From positions 35,079 through 99,078 of the forward strand of contig JACRFB010000039.1 in the NCBI GenBank assembly GCA_016218045.1: a stretch of 64,000 bases of DNA, written 5' to 3'. This DNA comes from Ignavibacteriota bacterium (GTDB taxonomy: Bacteria; Bacteroidota; Ignavibacteria; SZUA-365). The notes beneath the pieces are model-generated. The model searched no databases and was not told where the DNA came from. It was given only the letters and a program-made list of their open reading frames with translations. Below, piece by piece: positions 9,467 to 18,687 of this stretch (its first letter is position 1; every line of letters begins with the position of its first letter). The position numbers and the translations under genes were made by a program.

Positions 9467-11341
9467 ATGAATACAACTGAATCAAACCGCGCTCCCGTCA
9501 GCCATCAGCCGCATGTCGTCAAACCGGTCGCGGCCGGCGATATCGGTTCCGAGGTGCATGTCGAGATCAACGGCACGCCGTTTCACGTGCCGCTCGGCAT
9601 GACGATCCTCGACGCGTGCAAGAGCAAGGGCATACACATCCCGACCCTCTGTTACCATTCCGACCTGTGCCTCGCGGGCGTGTGCCGCATCTGCGTCGTC
9701 GAGGTCGAGGGCATGCGCACGCTTCAGGCCGCCTGCACCTATCCCATCACCAATCCCGTGAAAATCGTGACCTCGTCGGAGAAGGTCCGCAAGTCGCGCC
9801 GGCACATCCTCGACCTGCTCCTCAGCGAGCACTACGGCGAGTGTTACTCGTGCCACCGCAACGGCAACTGCGAACTCCAGACCCTGTCGAAGGAATACGG
9901 CGTCGACGAATACCGTTTCGGGCACGTGACCGAACGCAAGCACGAGATCGACAAGTCGTCGTACTCCGTCGTGCGCGACATGGACAAGTGCGTGCTGTGC
10001 CGCCGCTGCGTCCGCACCTGCATCGACCTGCAGGAAGTGGGTGTGCTCGAGGCGACGGGCCGCGGCGACCAGACGTCGATCTCGACGTTTATGGACAAGC
10101 CGCTGCTCGACGTCGTCTGCATCAACTGCGGCCAGTGCATCAACCGCTGCCCGACCGCGGCGCTCAAGGCCAACGATCCGTCCGACGAGATCTGGGCCGC
10201 CATCGACGATCCGAAAAAACACGTCGTGATCCAAACCGCCCCGTCGCCGCGCGCCGCGATCGGCGAGGAATTCGGCCTGCCCGCCGGACGTTCGCTCACG
10301 CGCGAACTCAACACCGCGCTGCGCATGATGGGCTACGACAAGGTGTTCGACACCAACTTCACCGCCGATCTCACGATCATGGAGGAAGGCACCGAACTGC
10401 TGCTGCGTCTCAAGGCGGCGCTGGTCGACAAGGATCCGAAGGTGAAGCTGCCGCAGTTCACCTCCTGCTCCCCCGGTTGGGTGAAATACATCGAACATTT
10501 CTATCCCGAGTACCTCGACCATCTGTCGTCGGCGAAATCGCCGCAGCAGATGTTCGGCGCGGTGATCAAGACCTTCTACGCGCAGGAAGCGGGCGTGGAT
10601 CCGGCCGACATCGTGACCGTGGCCGTCATGCCGTGTTCGGCGAAGAAGTTCGAGTGCAACCGTCCCGAGATGGCCGACTCCGGCTTCAAGGACGTGGACT
10701 ACGGCCTGACGACGCGCGAACTTGCGCAGATGATCAAGGAAGCCGGTCTGAAGCTCCCCGAACTGCCGCCGTCGGACTTCGACGATCCGTTCGGTGAAGC
10801 ATCGGGCGCGGGCCTCATTTTCGGCGCCACGGGCGGCGTGATGGAAGCGGCCCTGCGCACGGCGTACGAGCTGGTCACCGGTCGCGAGGTGCCCTTCAAG
10901 AATCTCGACATCATGCCGTGCCGCGGTTTCGAAGGCGTGCGCCAGGCGTCGGTGAAACTCGAGAACGTGAAGCCCGAATGGAGCTTCCTCGAGGGTGTGG
11001 AACTCAAGTTCATGATCGCGCACGGCACCGCCAATGCGAAGCAGGTGATGGACGCCATGAAGCGCGGCGAACTCACCGACGTGCATTTCATCGAGGTGAT
11101 GGGCTGCCCCGGCGGCTGTATCGGCGGCGGCGGTCAGCCGATCCCGACCTCGCTCGAGATCCGCAAGAAACGCGCCGAGGCGATTTACGCCGAGGACGCG
11201 GCGCTCCCGTTGCGCAAGTCGCACGAGAACACCCACGTGAAATATCTGTACGAGAAGTTCCTGACCGACGGTCCCTGCGGTCATCTCTCGCACAAACTGC
11301 TGCATACGCATTATACGGAGCGGGGCAAGTATATTGCCTGA
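9467..11341 (+). CDS. hydA: [FeFe] hydrogenase catalytic subunit, modular (HydA/HndD type)
   Basis: 624 residues. NuoG-like N-terminus: [2Fe-2S] (C62/C73/C76/C90), His-Cys [4Fe-4S] (H122/C126/C129/C135) and two ferredoxin clusters (C175-C185, C218-C228). The H-cluster domain has motif L1 as TSCSPGW (C334, S335), L2 as MPCSAKKFE (C390) and L3 as EVMGCPGGCIGGGG (C547/C551); a small-subunit domain closes the C-terminus. It catalyses H2 oxidation or H+ reduction in a cytosolic complex with the NuoE- and NuoF-like subunits, exchanging electrons with NAD(P)H and possibly ferredoxin. The second Cys of the usual TSCCP motif is Ser. There is no C-terminal extra [2Fe-2S] domain. A strong terminator follows directly. 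Confidence 0.95.
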   Translation: MNTTESNRAPVSHQPHVVKPVAAGDIGSEVHVEINGTPFHVPLGMTILDACKSKGIHIPTLCYHSDLCLAGVCRICVVEVEGMRTLQAACTYPITNPVKIVTSSEKVRKSRRHILDLLLSEHYGECYSCHRNGNCELQTLSKEYGVDEYRFGHVTERKHEIDKSSYSVVRDMDKCVLCRRCVRTCIDLQEVGVLEATGRGDQTSISTFMDKPLLDVVCINCGQCINRCPTAALKANDPSDEIWAAIDDPKKHVVIQTAPSPRAAIGEEFGLPAGRSLTRELNTALRMMGYDKVFDTNFTADLTIMEEGTELLLRLKAALVDKDPKVKLPQFTSCSPGWVKYIEHFYPEYLDHLSSAKSPQQMFGAVIKTFYAQEAGVDPADIVTVAVMPCSAKKFECNRPEMADSGFKDVDYGLTTRELAQMIKEAGLKLPELPPSDFDDPFGEASGAGLIFGATGGVMEAALRTAYELVTGREVPFKNLDIMPCRGFEGVRQASVKLENVKPEWSFLEGVELKFMIAHGTANAKQVMDAMKRGELTDVHFIEVMGCPGGCIGGGGQPIPTSLEIRKKRAEAIYAEDAALPLRKSHENTHVKYLYEKFLTDGPCGHLSHKLLHTHYTERGKYIA

Positions 11342-11354
11342 TCCGCGCCGCATC

Positions 11355-11392
11355 GGGCACATGCCGCCGCGCGCGGCATGTGCCCTTTTTTT
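11355..11392 (+). terminator. Rho-independent terminator after hydA
   Basis: A perfect 12-base stem (11355-11366 with 11374-11385) and a 7-base loop, followed by seven T. It separates the hydrogenase structural genes from the kinase gene downstream. Confidence 0.9.
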
Positions 11393-11452
11393 ATACGGCT
11401 TGCGGGTAAAACTCCACCGTAATGTCCTGAATACACCTCACGGATCTCAGAC

Positions 11453-12856
11453 ATGAACGCCAGGACCTTCGCGCTCACCCCCCGCTGGATCATGTTCGAC
11501 CAGTTCTGGATCGCGCTCAAGAGCCGGAACCGCCGCCTCATCATTCTGCGCTACGGCGCCATCATCATGCTGGCCCTGTTTCTGGCGGGCGCCGTGCTGC
11601 TGCCGGAACTCGGCATCCCCGTGATCCCGGTGGCGCTTGTCACTCTCGCGATCCTTCTCTACAACGTGCTCCTGCATCAGGCGCTGAAAACACTGCCCGC
11701 GGAGTTCGCGCCCTTCCACGGCCTGCACTTCGCCCTGATACAGATCAGCGCCGACCTTGTGGCTCTGCTCGTGCTCACATACTACACGGGCGGAGTCGAA
11801 TCACCGTTCCTGCTGTTCTATCTTTTTCACATCATCATCGCGAGTCTCATCCTGCCGTCGGCCATCGTGGCGCTGATCATCGCCGCGGTGCTGGGCATGA
11901 TGTTCGGCGGCGCCCTGCTTGAACTCAGCGGCGTGATTGCGCATCATCCGATACACGGGCTGTTCCCCGCGGCGCAATACACCAACGGCACATACATTGC
12001 GGTGCAGTTCGCCGCCTTCGCCTTCACGTTTTTTGTTATCAACTATCTCGCGAACTCGATCTCGAAGGAACTGTATCTGCGTGAACGCTCGCTCACGCGC
12101 GCCTACAAACAGCTCGAGGAGGCCGAGAAGACCAAGTCGCGGTACGTGATGTCGGTGGTGCACGATCTCAAGACGCCCATCGCGGCGGCGATCACCTACC
12201 TCAACATGCTGCTCGACAAATCCTTCGGCGAACTGTCCGACGAAATGGAGCGGCCCATCGAACGATCACGCGTACGCCTGCAGGGGGCCATCACGCTGAT
12301 CAACGACATCCTGCAGTTGTCGCAGGTGAAACTCGCCTCGGATGTCGAGGTGCAGGATGTGAATCTGTCGGCCCTCATCTCCGAGATATACGAGGAGATG
12401 CGCATCCTGTTCATGGCAAAAAAGATCCGTTTCTCGACCTGGACCAACGCCGAGAACGACGTGCATGTCGAGGCCGAACCGAAACTGCTCAAACTTGCCA
12501 TCGCAAATATCATCTCGAACGCGCACAAGTACAGCGAGAACGACAGCACGGTGGAGGTACACCTGAAGGAAATCGACGGCCTGGCGAGCATCGAGGTCGC
12601 CGACAGCGGCATCGGCATCCCCGAGGGTGAGATCGATAAAATATTCCAGGACTTCTACCGCACCGGCATCTCGAAGAAAAAATCCGAGGGCACAGGCCTC
12701 GGACTTTCCATCGTGAAACAGATCATTCATCAATTCAACGGCACGGTGCACGTCGAGTCGCCCTCGCGGCTGCAGACGCCCGACCGGCCCGGCACGGCGT
12801 TTTTTATCATGATGCCGCGCACCTTCAAAAAGGCGGATGTCGAGGACGAGGAATAA
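11453..12856 (+). CDS. Membrane sensor histidine kinase
   Basis: 467 residues. The N-terminal half has about six hydrophobic segments between residues 30 and 205 with only short loops, suggesting a membrane-embedded sensor rather than a periplasmic one. A short coiled coil then leads to HisKA (SVVHDLKTPIAA) and HATPase with N box (NIISNAHKYS), DSGIGIP and GTGLGLSIVKQ. It sits between hydA and hydG, but a terminator precedes it, so it may have its own promoter. No regulator gene follows it; candidate partners are the lone receiver at 7417 or a distant protein. Neither the ligand nor the start (no strong ribosome site) is certain. Confidence 0.87.
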   Translation: MNARTFALTPRWIMFDQFWIALKSRNRRLIILRYGAIIMLALFLAGAVLLPELGIPVIPVALVTLAILLYNVLLHQALKTLPAEFAPFHGLHFALIQISADLVALLVLTYYTGGVESPFLLFYLFHIIIASLILPSAIVALIIAAVLGMMFGGALLELSGVIAHHPIHGLFPAAQYTNGTYIAVQFAAFAFTFFVINYLANSISKELYLRERSLTRAYKQLEEAEKTKSRYVMSVVHDLKTPIAAAITYLNMLLDKSFGELSDEMERPIERSRVRLQGAITLINDILQLSQVKLASDVEVQDVNLSALISEIYEEMRILFMAKKIRFSTWTNAENDVHVEAEPKLLKLAIANIISNAHKYSENDSTVEVHLKEIDGLASIEVADSGIGIPEGEIDKIFQDFYRTGISKKKSEGTGLGLSIVKQIIHQFNGTVHVESPSRLQTPDRPGTAFFIMMPRTFKKADVEDEE

Positions 12857-12955
12857 TCCCGCCCGGCTCCGCCCTCCCGTCCCCGCATGGAACAAACCTC
12901 GCGGCTCCTTCGTTGTGGAGAGTGACGGTCTTCCCACAGTACCTTTCGGATAATC

Positions 12956-14341
12956 ATGACCTTTATTGACGAAACAACCATAGCCGCGCTGATCGACAGC
13001 CCCGCGGTGCACGATGAACGGCGTCAGCGCGAGGCGGTGGACGCGGCCCTGGCGGGCGCGCGGCTCAGCATGGAAGACGCCGCGGCGCTGCTGCACACAA
13101 ATACTCCCGAACTGCGCGACGCGACGCATCTCGCGGCACGCACCATCAAGCAGCGCATCTACGGCAACCGGCTCGTGTTTTTTGCGCCGCTGTACCTGAC
13201 CAACCGCTGCGTCAACAACTGTCTGTACTGTTCCTTCCGCCGCGAGAACGACGAACTCGTGCGCGCCACGCTGACGCAGGACGAGATACGGCGCGAGGTC
13301 GACTTCCTTCTGCGCCAGGGTCACAAACGTCTGTTGCTCGTCGCGGGCGAACATCCGAAGGAGGCCCCGCTCTCGTATGTGGGCGAGGCGATCGCCACCG
13401 TGTACGACGGCGAATGGAACGGCAACCGGATACGGCGCGTGAACATCAATGCCGCGCCCATGAGTGTCGAAGATTTCCGCACGTTGAAGTCCTTCGGCAT
13501 CGGCACGTACCAGTGTTTTCAGGAGACCTACCACCACGAGACCTACGCGCACGTGCATCCCTCGGGGATGAAACGCGACTACGACTGGCGTGTGACCGCG
13601 ATGGATCGCGCGATGGAAGCGGGTATCGACGACGTGGGCATCGGCGTGTTGTTCGGTCTGTACGATTTCCGCTTCGAAGTGCTCGCGATGCTGCAGCACA
13701 TACAGCATCTCGAGCAGAACTTCGAGGGTGTCGGACCGCACACCATCTCGATTCCGCGCCTCGAACCCGCGCTGCACGCGCCGCTCGACAGCACCAATTC
13801 CCCGCACACCGTCAGCGACGACGACTTTAAACACGTGGTCGCCGTGCTGCGGCTCATGGTGCCCTACACGGGCATGATCCTCTCCACGCGCGAGAGCGCC
13901 GACATGCGCCGCGAGTTGTTCGACTTCGGCATCTCGCAGATCTCGGCGGGATCGCGCACCGATCCGGGCGGCTACCTGCACGACGCCGACGCCCACGCCG
14001 AACAGTTCCAGCTCGGCGATCATCGCACGATGGACGAGGTTGTGCGCGACGTGGTATCACTCGGCTACATGCCCAGCTTCTGCACCGCCTGTTATCGCAG
14101 CGGACGCACGGGCGACCGCTTCATGGATCTGGCGAAGTCCGGCAACATCGGCAAGATTTGCACGCCCAACGCGCTCACGACTTTCGAGGAGTATGCCAAT
14201 CAGTTCGCCGACGACGAGACCCGCACGCTGGCCCGCCGGATGATCGAGGAGGAACTCGCGCAGATGCCGGAGAAGCTCCGCGAAAAAACCCGCGACATGA
14301 TCGATAGGACGGATAAGGGCGAAAAAGATCTGTATCTTTGA
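12956..14341 (+). CDS. hydG: [FeFe] hydrogenase H-cluster maturase HydG (radical SAM tyrosine lyase)
   Basis: 461 residues. The radical-SAM motif C-x3-C-x2-C is at C85/C89/C92 (NRCVNNCLYCSF), and the HydG-specific C-terminal cluster motif C-x2-C-x22-C is exact at C376/C379/C402 (FCTACYRSGRTG...KICTP). That second cluster separates HydG from ThiH. HydG cleaves tyrosine to give the CO and CN- ligands of the H-cluster. Its presence next to hydA supports an active enzyme. HydE and HydF, also needed for maturation, are not in this window. Confidence 0.95.
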   Translation: MTFIDETTIAALIDSPAVHDERRQREAVDAALAGARLSMEDAAALLHTNTPELRDATHLAARTIKQRIYGNRLVFFAPLYLTNRCVNNCLYCSFRRENDELVRATLTQDEIRREVDFLLRQGHKRLLLVAGEHPKEAPLSYVGEAIATVYDGEWNGNRIRRVNINAAPMSVEDFRTLKSFGIGTYQCFQETYHHETYAHVHPSGMKRDYDWRVTAMDRAMEAGIDDVGIGVLFGLYDFRFEVLAMLQHIQHLEQNFEGVGPHTISIPRLEPALHAPLDSTNSPHTVSDDDFKHVVAVLRLMVPYTGMILSTRESADMRRELFDFGISQISAGSRTDPGGYLHDADAHAEQFQLGDHRTMDEVVRDVVSLGYMPSFCTACYRSGRTGDRFMDLAKSGNIGKICTPNALTTFEEYANQFADDETRTLARRMIEEELAQMPEKLREKTRDMIDRTDKGEKDLYL

Positions 14342-14390
14342 GAATCCAGAATCCAGAATTCAGAATCCAGAATTTAGGATTCAGAATTTG
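14342..14390 (+). repeat. Short tandem repeat, phrase AGAATCCAGAAT
   Basis: Near-tandem copies of GAATCCA/GAATTCA/GAATTTA begin at the base after the hydG stop codon. Composition is A-rich and unlike the coding DNA around it. It is one of four such clusters in this window that touch gene 3' ends. Confidence 0.75.
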
Positions 14391-14393
14391 GTA

Positions 14394-14408
14394 GTTCGAA
14401 TATCGAAC
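14394..14408. promoter_or_regulatory. Short palindrome upstream of the WD40-like gene
   Basis: GTTCGA-ATA-TCGAAC, a perfect 6-base dyad with 3-base spacer, 23 bases before the start codon at 14432. It could be an operator, or chance within repeat-derived DNA. Confidence 0.25.
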
Positions 14409-14431
14409 TGATTTCTCGTACGGAGGTGATC

Positions 14432-15691
14432 ATGATGCGTGCGTGGATGGCCCTGCTGCTGTTCGCCGTGTTGTGTGCGGGAAATTCCCTGTCGCAGCCA
14501 ACGACGCTTCAGGCATTGGATGCCGGATGCAGAAATCGGGAACCACTGACTCCGTGGGACTCGCTCGTCGGGCCGTACCCCGAGATTGGTATCGCCGCGC
14601 GAAGCGCCTTCTTATCACCGGATGATTCAAAAATCGCATTTTTCTATGAGCGAAGCCGGGTGCCTTTTTTTCAAGGGGTGGTGGTGTACGATCTTGTGCG
14701 GAAGACTACACTGGCCATGATACCCGAAGGCGAATGGCTTCGTTGGTCGCCGGATGGCCGGAAGCTCCTGACCAGTTACCATCTCTATGATGCGGAGTCC
14801 AACAGCACCTCGCCTCTGCCCGTGCAGATCACGTACCAGCGTCCATATTGGTCCTTTGATGGGAAGCATATTTACTATCAAACTCCCGGCGAATGGTACC
14901 GGGGCAACAGTGATGGGGCGGACACCGTGGCGTTCGGCCGCTTCATTGGTGATGACGGGCAGGTCGATGCGAAGACGTTTGTGACGTTTTATATCGGGGG
15001 TATCCATATCCCTCCAGGCACATATCTCCGACACGATGTTCAAAGTGGAAAGGATTCACTCGTTTCCGTACCGGAATTCCTTGGCCTCGATGAAATAATG
15101 TATCCCACGATCTCGCCTGATGGCAGATTCATGGCGGCAGATTTCTACGAGCGCGGTCGCAACCTGCTCAATGGGAAACAGTTCCTCGGCGTGTTCGACA
15201 TGCTGACAAACCGCCTGCATCGCATCCTCCCTTCACAGGCCCTCGGGAATCTCTATTACCCTTCCGTCACGAATCGGGGCACTCTGGTGGTGTCATTCGT
15301 CTGCCGTGCAGACTCGACATACACCGTCTGGGAGATCGATACGAATGGTCTCTTCCTGCGCCGGTTGATTGGAGGCAGGGAATTGGAAGATGCTGTGACC
15401 TCCGTCGCAGGGCCACCGCTCACGCTTGAGCACGGAATCATCGCGCTCTTTCCCTCGCCTGGGCGTGGCTCCTTAAACGTGACAGTCCTTCCGGTGGTAC
15501 AGGACGATATCAGGATCGACGTACTCGATCTTTCCGGGGCGATCGTGCAGAGTATCCACGCCGGACCGGTGGAAGCCAACATCCCACGTTCGCTTGTACT
15601 ACCCATCTGGGATCTGCCGACCGGTTCCTATTTGATGACGGTGTATGGACGACGGACGAGACCAGCGTATAGGTCATTTTTGGTTGAGTGA
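14432..15691 (+). CDS. Exported WD40-like beta-propeller protein with T9SS sorting domain
   Basis: About 419 residues. A signal peptide (MMRAWMALLLFAVLCAGNSLSQ) is followed by TolB/PD40-like propeller repeats (SPDDSKIAFFYE, WSPDGRKLL, WSFDGKHIYYQ, SPDGRFMAADFYE). The last 75 residues form a T9SS type A sorting domain (FPSPGRGSLNVTV ... LPTGSYLMTVYG). CGGAGG lies 5 bases before the ATG at 14432; a GTG at 14426 overlaps the ribosome site and is unlikely. Predicted to be secreted or surface-anchored by the type IX system. The ligand is unknown. The base composition is a little more AT-rich than the hydrogenase genes. Confidence 0.82.
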   Translation: MMRAWMALLLFAVLCAGNSLSQPTTLQALDAGCRNREPLTPWDSLVGPYPEIGIAARSAFLSPDDSKIAFFYERSRVPFFQGVVVYDLVRKTTLAMIPEGEWLRWSPDGRKLLTSYHLYDAESNSTSPLPVQITYQRPYWSFDGKHIYYQTPGEWYRGNSDGADTVAFGRFIGDDGQVDAKTFVTFYIGGIHIPPGTYLRHDVQSGKDSLVSVPEFLGLDEIMYPTISPDGRFMAADFYERGRNLLNGKQFLGVFDMLTNRLHRILPSQALGNLYYPSVTNRGTLVVSFVCRADSTYTVWEIDTNGLFLRRLIGGRELEDAVTSVAGPPLTLEHGIIALFPSPGRGSLNVTVLPVVQDDIRIDVLDLSGAIVQSIHAGPVEANIPRSLVLPIWDLPTGSYLMTVYGRRTRPAYRSFLVE

Positions 15692-15759
15692 CCGTACTTG
15701 TAGTCGCCCAGGCGAACAGCAGTATTCCACTCCGCCAATCCTATACTTTCGTTCCCAGC

Positions 15760-15820
15760 TCCTAGCTCCTAATTCCTACATCCTAGCTCCTAATTCCTAC
15801 CTCCTAGCTCCTACTTCCTG
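15760..15820. repeat. 21-bp tandem repeat, three copies
   Basis: Copies of TCCTAGCTCCTAATTCCTAC begin at 15760, 15781 and 15802, the last diverged. The array ends at the base touching the stop codon (15821) of the convergent minus-strand gene. On the minus strand it reads as AGGAGCTAGGAATTAGGAG, close in phrase to the repeat at 62730. Confidence 0.85.
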
Positions 15821-18646
15821 TTACTGGACGATGAAGTCGAAAGTGGCCGAGGATCCCGCGTAGGGGAATGAGCCCGTGCCGCCTGAGCCGCTGGCGCTGC
15901 CGGAGAAGGAGATTGTGTACGTGCCGGCATTGTCGGGAGCGAGAATGCAGGTGAGTGTCGCGGTGTAGGAGCCGGGCGGGAGATTGATGGAGTAGATACG
16001 CTGGCCGCCCGCGGGTGTGGATCCGAGATTGCCGTAACCCGTGACGGAAAGAGAGAACGAATCGTCGGCAAGCGAGCCGCTGTCCCACACGGTGATGACC
16101 ACCGTGCCGCCGCCGGAGCAGTCTTCGTCGATGAGGCCGTTGCCGTTGTTGTCGCGGCCGTCGCCGCAGATTTCGCGGAGTCCGTCGTTCACCGTCGTCG
16201 GATCCACGCCGTTCTGCGCGATGTCCTCGCCGAGTTTCTCGACATCGTTGAGATCACATCCGTGCGCGCGAAGCTGTTCGGTGCACGCCATGACCTGCTC
16301 ACCGAGCGATGACGTGCGCTCGATTTTTTCCGAGAGCGCGGCCACGATCTGCGGGAGCTGCACGGTTTCGATGTTGTCGATCGCCGCCTTGCGCGCGGCC
16401 GCCTGTTTGTCGCTCTCATCCGGCGGCAGCTCGGGAAACGTGATGCGTGTGCCCCCGATGATTTCGGCCTTGTAACCGAGACCTTCGAGAGAGGCGTCCT
16501 TCGGTCCGTAGGGATGCATCATCAGCAGGCATTCGATGTTGTGCGGTCCCGCCTCCACTTCCTCGATGTCCACGGATTCGAGTCCCGTCGTCGACAATTC
16601 GTTTCCATCGAGGTACCAAAGGACACGGACGAAGGTGTAGCCGCCCTCGCCGCATACCATACGCGCGTAGCCGTCGAGCTGCGGTTTGGCCGACTGGAAC
16701 GAATTGCCGCTGTACACGACCGACGCGCGCACGGTCTTGCCCGGCGCGGGTGGTTCGATCGGATCCTTCGGCGCTTTCACACCCTGACGCAGGGCGGTCA
16801 TACGGATCTGCATGCGGTACTCGAGTTCCGCCATGCGGCTCACCGCGCGGCTGTAATCCTCAAAGCTGTTTTTCGCCATACGATAGAAATACGCGACCGA
16901 AGGATTCTTGCACGGCGGAGCATCCTTTGCTCCGATGGCATTTTGAAACGCGGCGACATACTGGCTCACATCGCCCGCGGCACGATCGGCCTCGCCCGCC
17001 CGCTGCATGAATTCATCACGCAGATTCTGAAAGATGGTCAGGTCGTCGGCACCCTCGTTCGGCTTCCTCTCTTCGACCACCTTCGCCGCGACGGATATCC
17101 CGATCGCCGAGGCAAGGGACTTGAACTGTTCACCGTTCTGCGCGCGTGCTTCCTGCCAGGCGGGAATAATCGAATTCAGACATTTCGCCTCGTTGATGGC
17201 GACCACGTTCGGTTTGTCGGACGATTCCTTCGCGTGTTCGCGGATCTTTGCGGCGAGTTTGTCCTCCTCACAGGCAGCGTAACGCAGGAGCAGCACACCC
17301 ATGTTTATATCGTCGCCACCCTTGGTGTCGGCCTTGACCGGATTATCGGGATAGATGCCCGAGAGCATGTCCATACATTCCTGCCGTCCCGCCACAAGGT
17401 TGAAGCCCAGCTCCTTCGCGGCCTCGAGCATCTCGTTGGTCAGAGTGCCGAGAATGGCGATGGCAGCAGGCGACACCGCGAGTCCGAGATTGACGAGCGC
17501 CTTTGCGTAATCGCCCTTGCTAAGGTCGGCGCCCATCTGTATGGCCTGGAAGGTGATGAAGAGGCCGTTCACCACGGTCACGATCTTGTCCACGGGCACC
17601 TTCGACAGCGCGTCCATGAGCTTGGCCGAGGCCTTGCCGCCCTTCTCGAGCATCTCCTCGAGGATCGAGAGTTTGCCGCCCCCCTGGCGTATCATCTCGC
17701 AACGCAGCTTGGCGCCCGCGAGAATGTCCTTCGCCTTGCCGATGTCGCCGGCCTTCAAGGCATCGTCGATGTCGGAGATGTCGATGTTCACGCCCGATTT
17801 GTTCTTGAGGATTTGCAATTCCTTCTTCAGGCGGTCGAGCTGCTTTGTGGCCTTCCGCGGATCACCCGAGCGCAAATCGTCGAAGATTTTGTCGATGAAC
17901 TGGCTGGAGACGTTTGCCGATCCTTTCGCCGTGAATTTCACCCCGTTGCCGTCCAGTGATCCGGGATCGACGAAACGGCTGCTCATGGCGCGGCCGGTTT
18001 TCGGATCCTTGTAGAACACCCTGCCGTTTTCCGGACTGAGATTGTCCTGATGAATCCAGCGTGAGGCATCCGGACCGTAGAGTCCTTCCGTCACGTTCTT
18101 GAGCCGGTTCGGATCGATGGCGTCCACTCCGTTTACCGCGCCCGTGGCGATGTCGTCGACTGCCGCGAGATTCGGCACGGAGTTCATCTTCTTAAAACGA
18201 TCGAGCGCTTCCGCACCGTCCTTCACATCGTCGATCAGCTCGCGCGGGGGATAGACGTTCATCTTCTCGAGCATCTGGCGCGCCTTGTCGGGCGGGTATT
18301 GCGATTTGATCCTGGTGACGAGATCCCGCTGCGCTTCCTTCCACTTCTCGAGTACCTGCCGCTCCCATTTTTTTGCGGCGGCAGGATCCGTCGGTTTCGG
18401 AGTATCAGGGATGTAATCCAGATCCAGATCCGAGGAGCCCGGCTTGAAGGTTTTATGTGTTTCATTGATCCAGGATCCCTTCCCGACAAAGGTGTGCCCC
18501 TTCTCCTGCACGACGTTCGAGACTATCGCCTCCGCGTGCAGGGGAATGGTGCGGTCTTTCTGGGCTTGCGCGAAGGGGACGATGCACACACTCGCGAAGA
18601 CGAGAAACGCGGGAAGGGTGAGTCGAATCGCTGCGCGTGGTGTCAT
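15821..18646 (-). CDS. Large exported protein with MopE-like metal-binding motif, function unknown
   Basis: 941 residues. The start at 18646 has GGAG 7 bases upstream and a signal peptide (AIRLTLPAFLVFASVCIVPFAQAQ); the frame is open further upstream but that part lies over the next gene. The body is largely helical and charged (residues about 80-330), then a hydrophobic Ala-rich segment (about 330-400), later a Cys-containing helical part. Near the C-terminus is CGDGRDNNGNGLIDEDC, the short motif of MopE and many secreted myxobacterial proteins, followed by a beta-rich, Gly/Ser-rich domain of about 100 residues. Downstream of the lipoprotein at 18688 and the barrel protein at 19241, probably one transcript. 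No enzyme motif recognised. Confidence 0.82.
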   Translation of the reverse strand: MTPRAAIRLTLPAFLVFASVCIVPFAQAQKDRTIPLHAEAIVSNVVQEKGHTFVGKGSWINETHKTFKPGSSDLDLDYIPDTPKPTDPAAAKKWERQVLEKWKEAQRDLVTRIKSQYPPDKARQMLEKMNVYPPRELIDDVKDGAEALDRFKKMNSVPNLAAVDDIATGAVNGVDAIDPNRLKNVTEGLYGPDASRWIHQDNLSPENGRVFYKDPKTGRAMSSRFVDPGSLDGNGVKFTAKGSANVSSQFIDKIFDDLRSGDPRKATKQLDRLKKELQILKNKSGVNIDISDIDDALKAGDIGKAKDILAGAKLRCEMIRQGGGKLSILEEMLEKGGKASAKLMDALSKVPVDKIVTVVNGLFITFQAIQMGADLSKGDYAKALVNLGLAVSPAAIAILGTLTNEMLEAAKELGFNLVAGRQECMDMLSGIYPDNPVKADTKGGDDINMGVLLLRYAACEEDKLAAKIREHAKESSDKPNVVAINEAKCLNSIIPAWQEARAQNGEQFKSLASAIGISVAAKVVEERKPNEGADDLTIFQNLRDEFMQRAGEADRAAGDVSQYVAAFQNAIGAKDAPPCKNPSVAYFYRMAKNSFEDYSRAVSRMAELEYRMQIRMTALRQGVKAPKDPIEPPAPGKTVRASVVYSGNSFQSAKPQLDGYARMVCGEGGYTFVRVLWYLDGNELSTTGLESVDIEEVEAGPHNIECLLMMHPYGPKDASLEGLGYKAEIIGGTRITFPELPPDESDKQAAARKAAIDNIETVQLPQIVAALSEKIERTSSLGEQVMACTEQLRAHGCDLNDVEKLGEDIAQNGVDPTTVNDGLREICGDGRDNNGNGLIDEDCSGGGTVVITVWDSGSLADDSFSLSVTGYGNLGSTPAGGQRIYSINLPPGSYTATLTCILAPDNAGTYTISFSGSASGSGGTGSFPYAGSSATFDFIVQ

Positions 18647-18687
18647 GGGATGCTCCGACAAGGTGCCGCGTGGTAGGATGTGCATGT

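Noticed and set aside
9482..11362. A 626-codon open frame antisense to hydA (others at 5111-7069 and 12266-14023)
   Set aside because: Long antisense frames are expected in high-G+C coding DNA. The sense proteins have exact cofactor motifs, while the antisense products are low in recognisable features and rich in His/Arg/Asp.
12956..14341. Thiamine synthase ThiH
   Set aside because: The C-terminal C-x2-C-x22-C motif and the nearby hydrogenase genes identify HydG.
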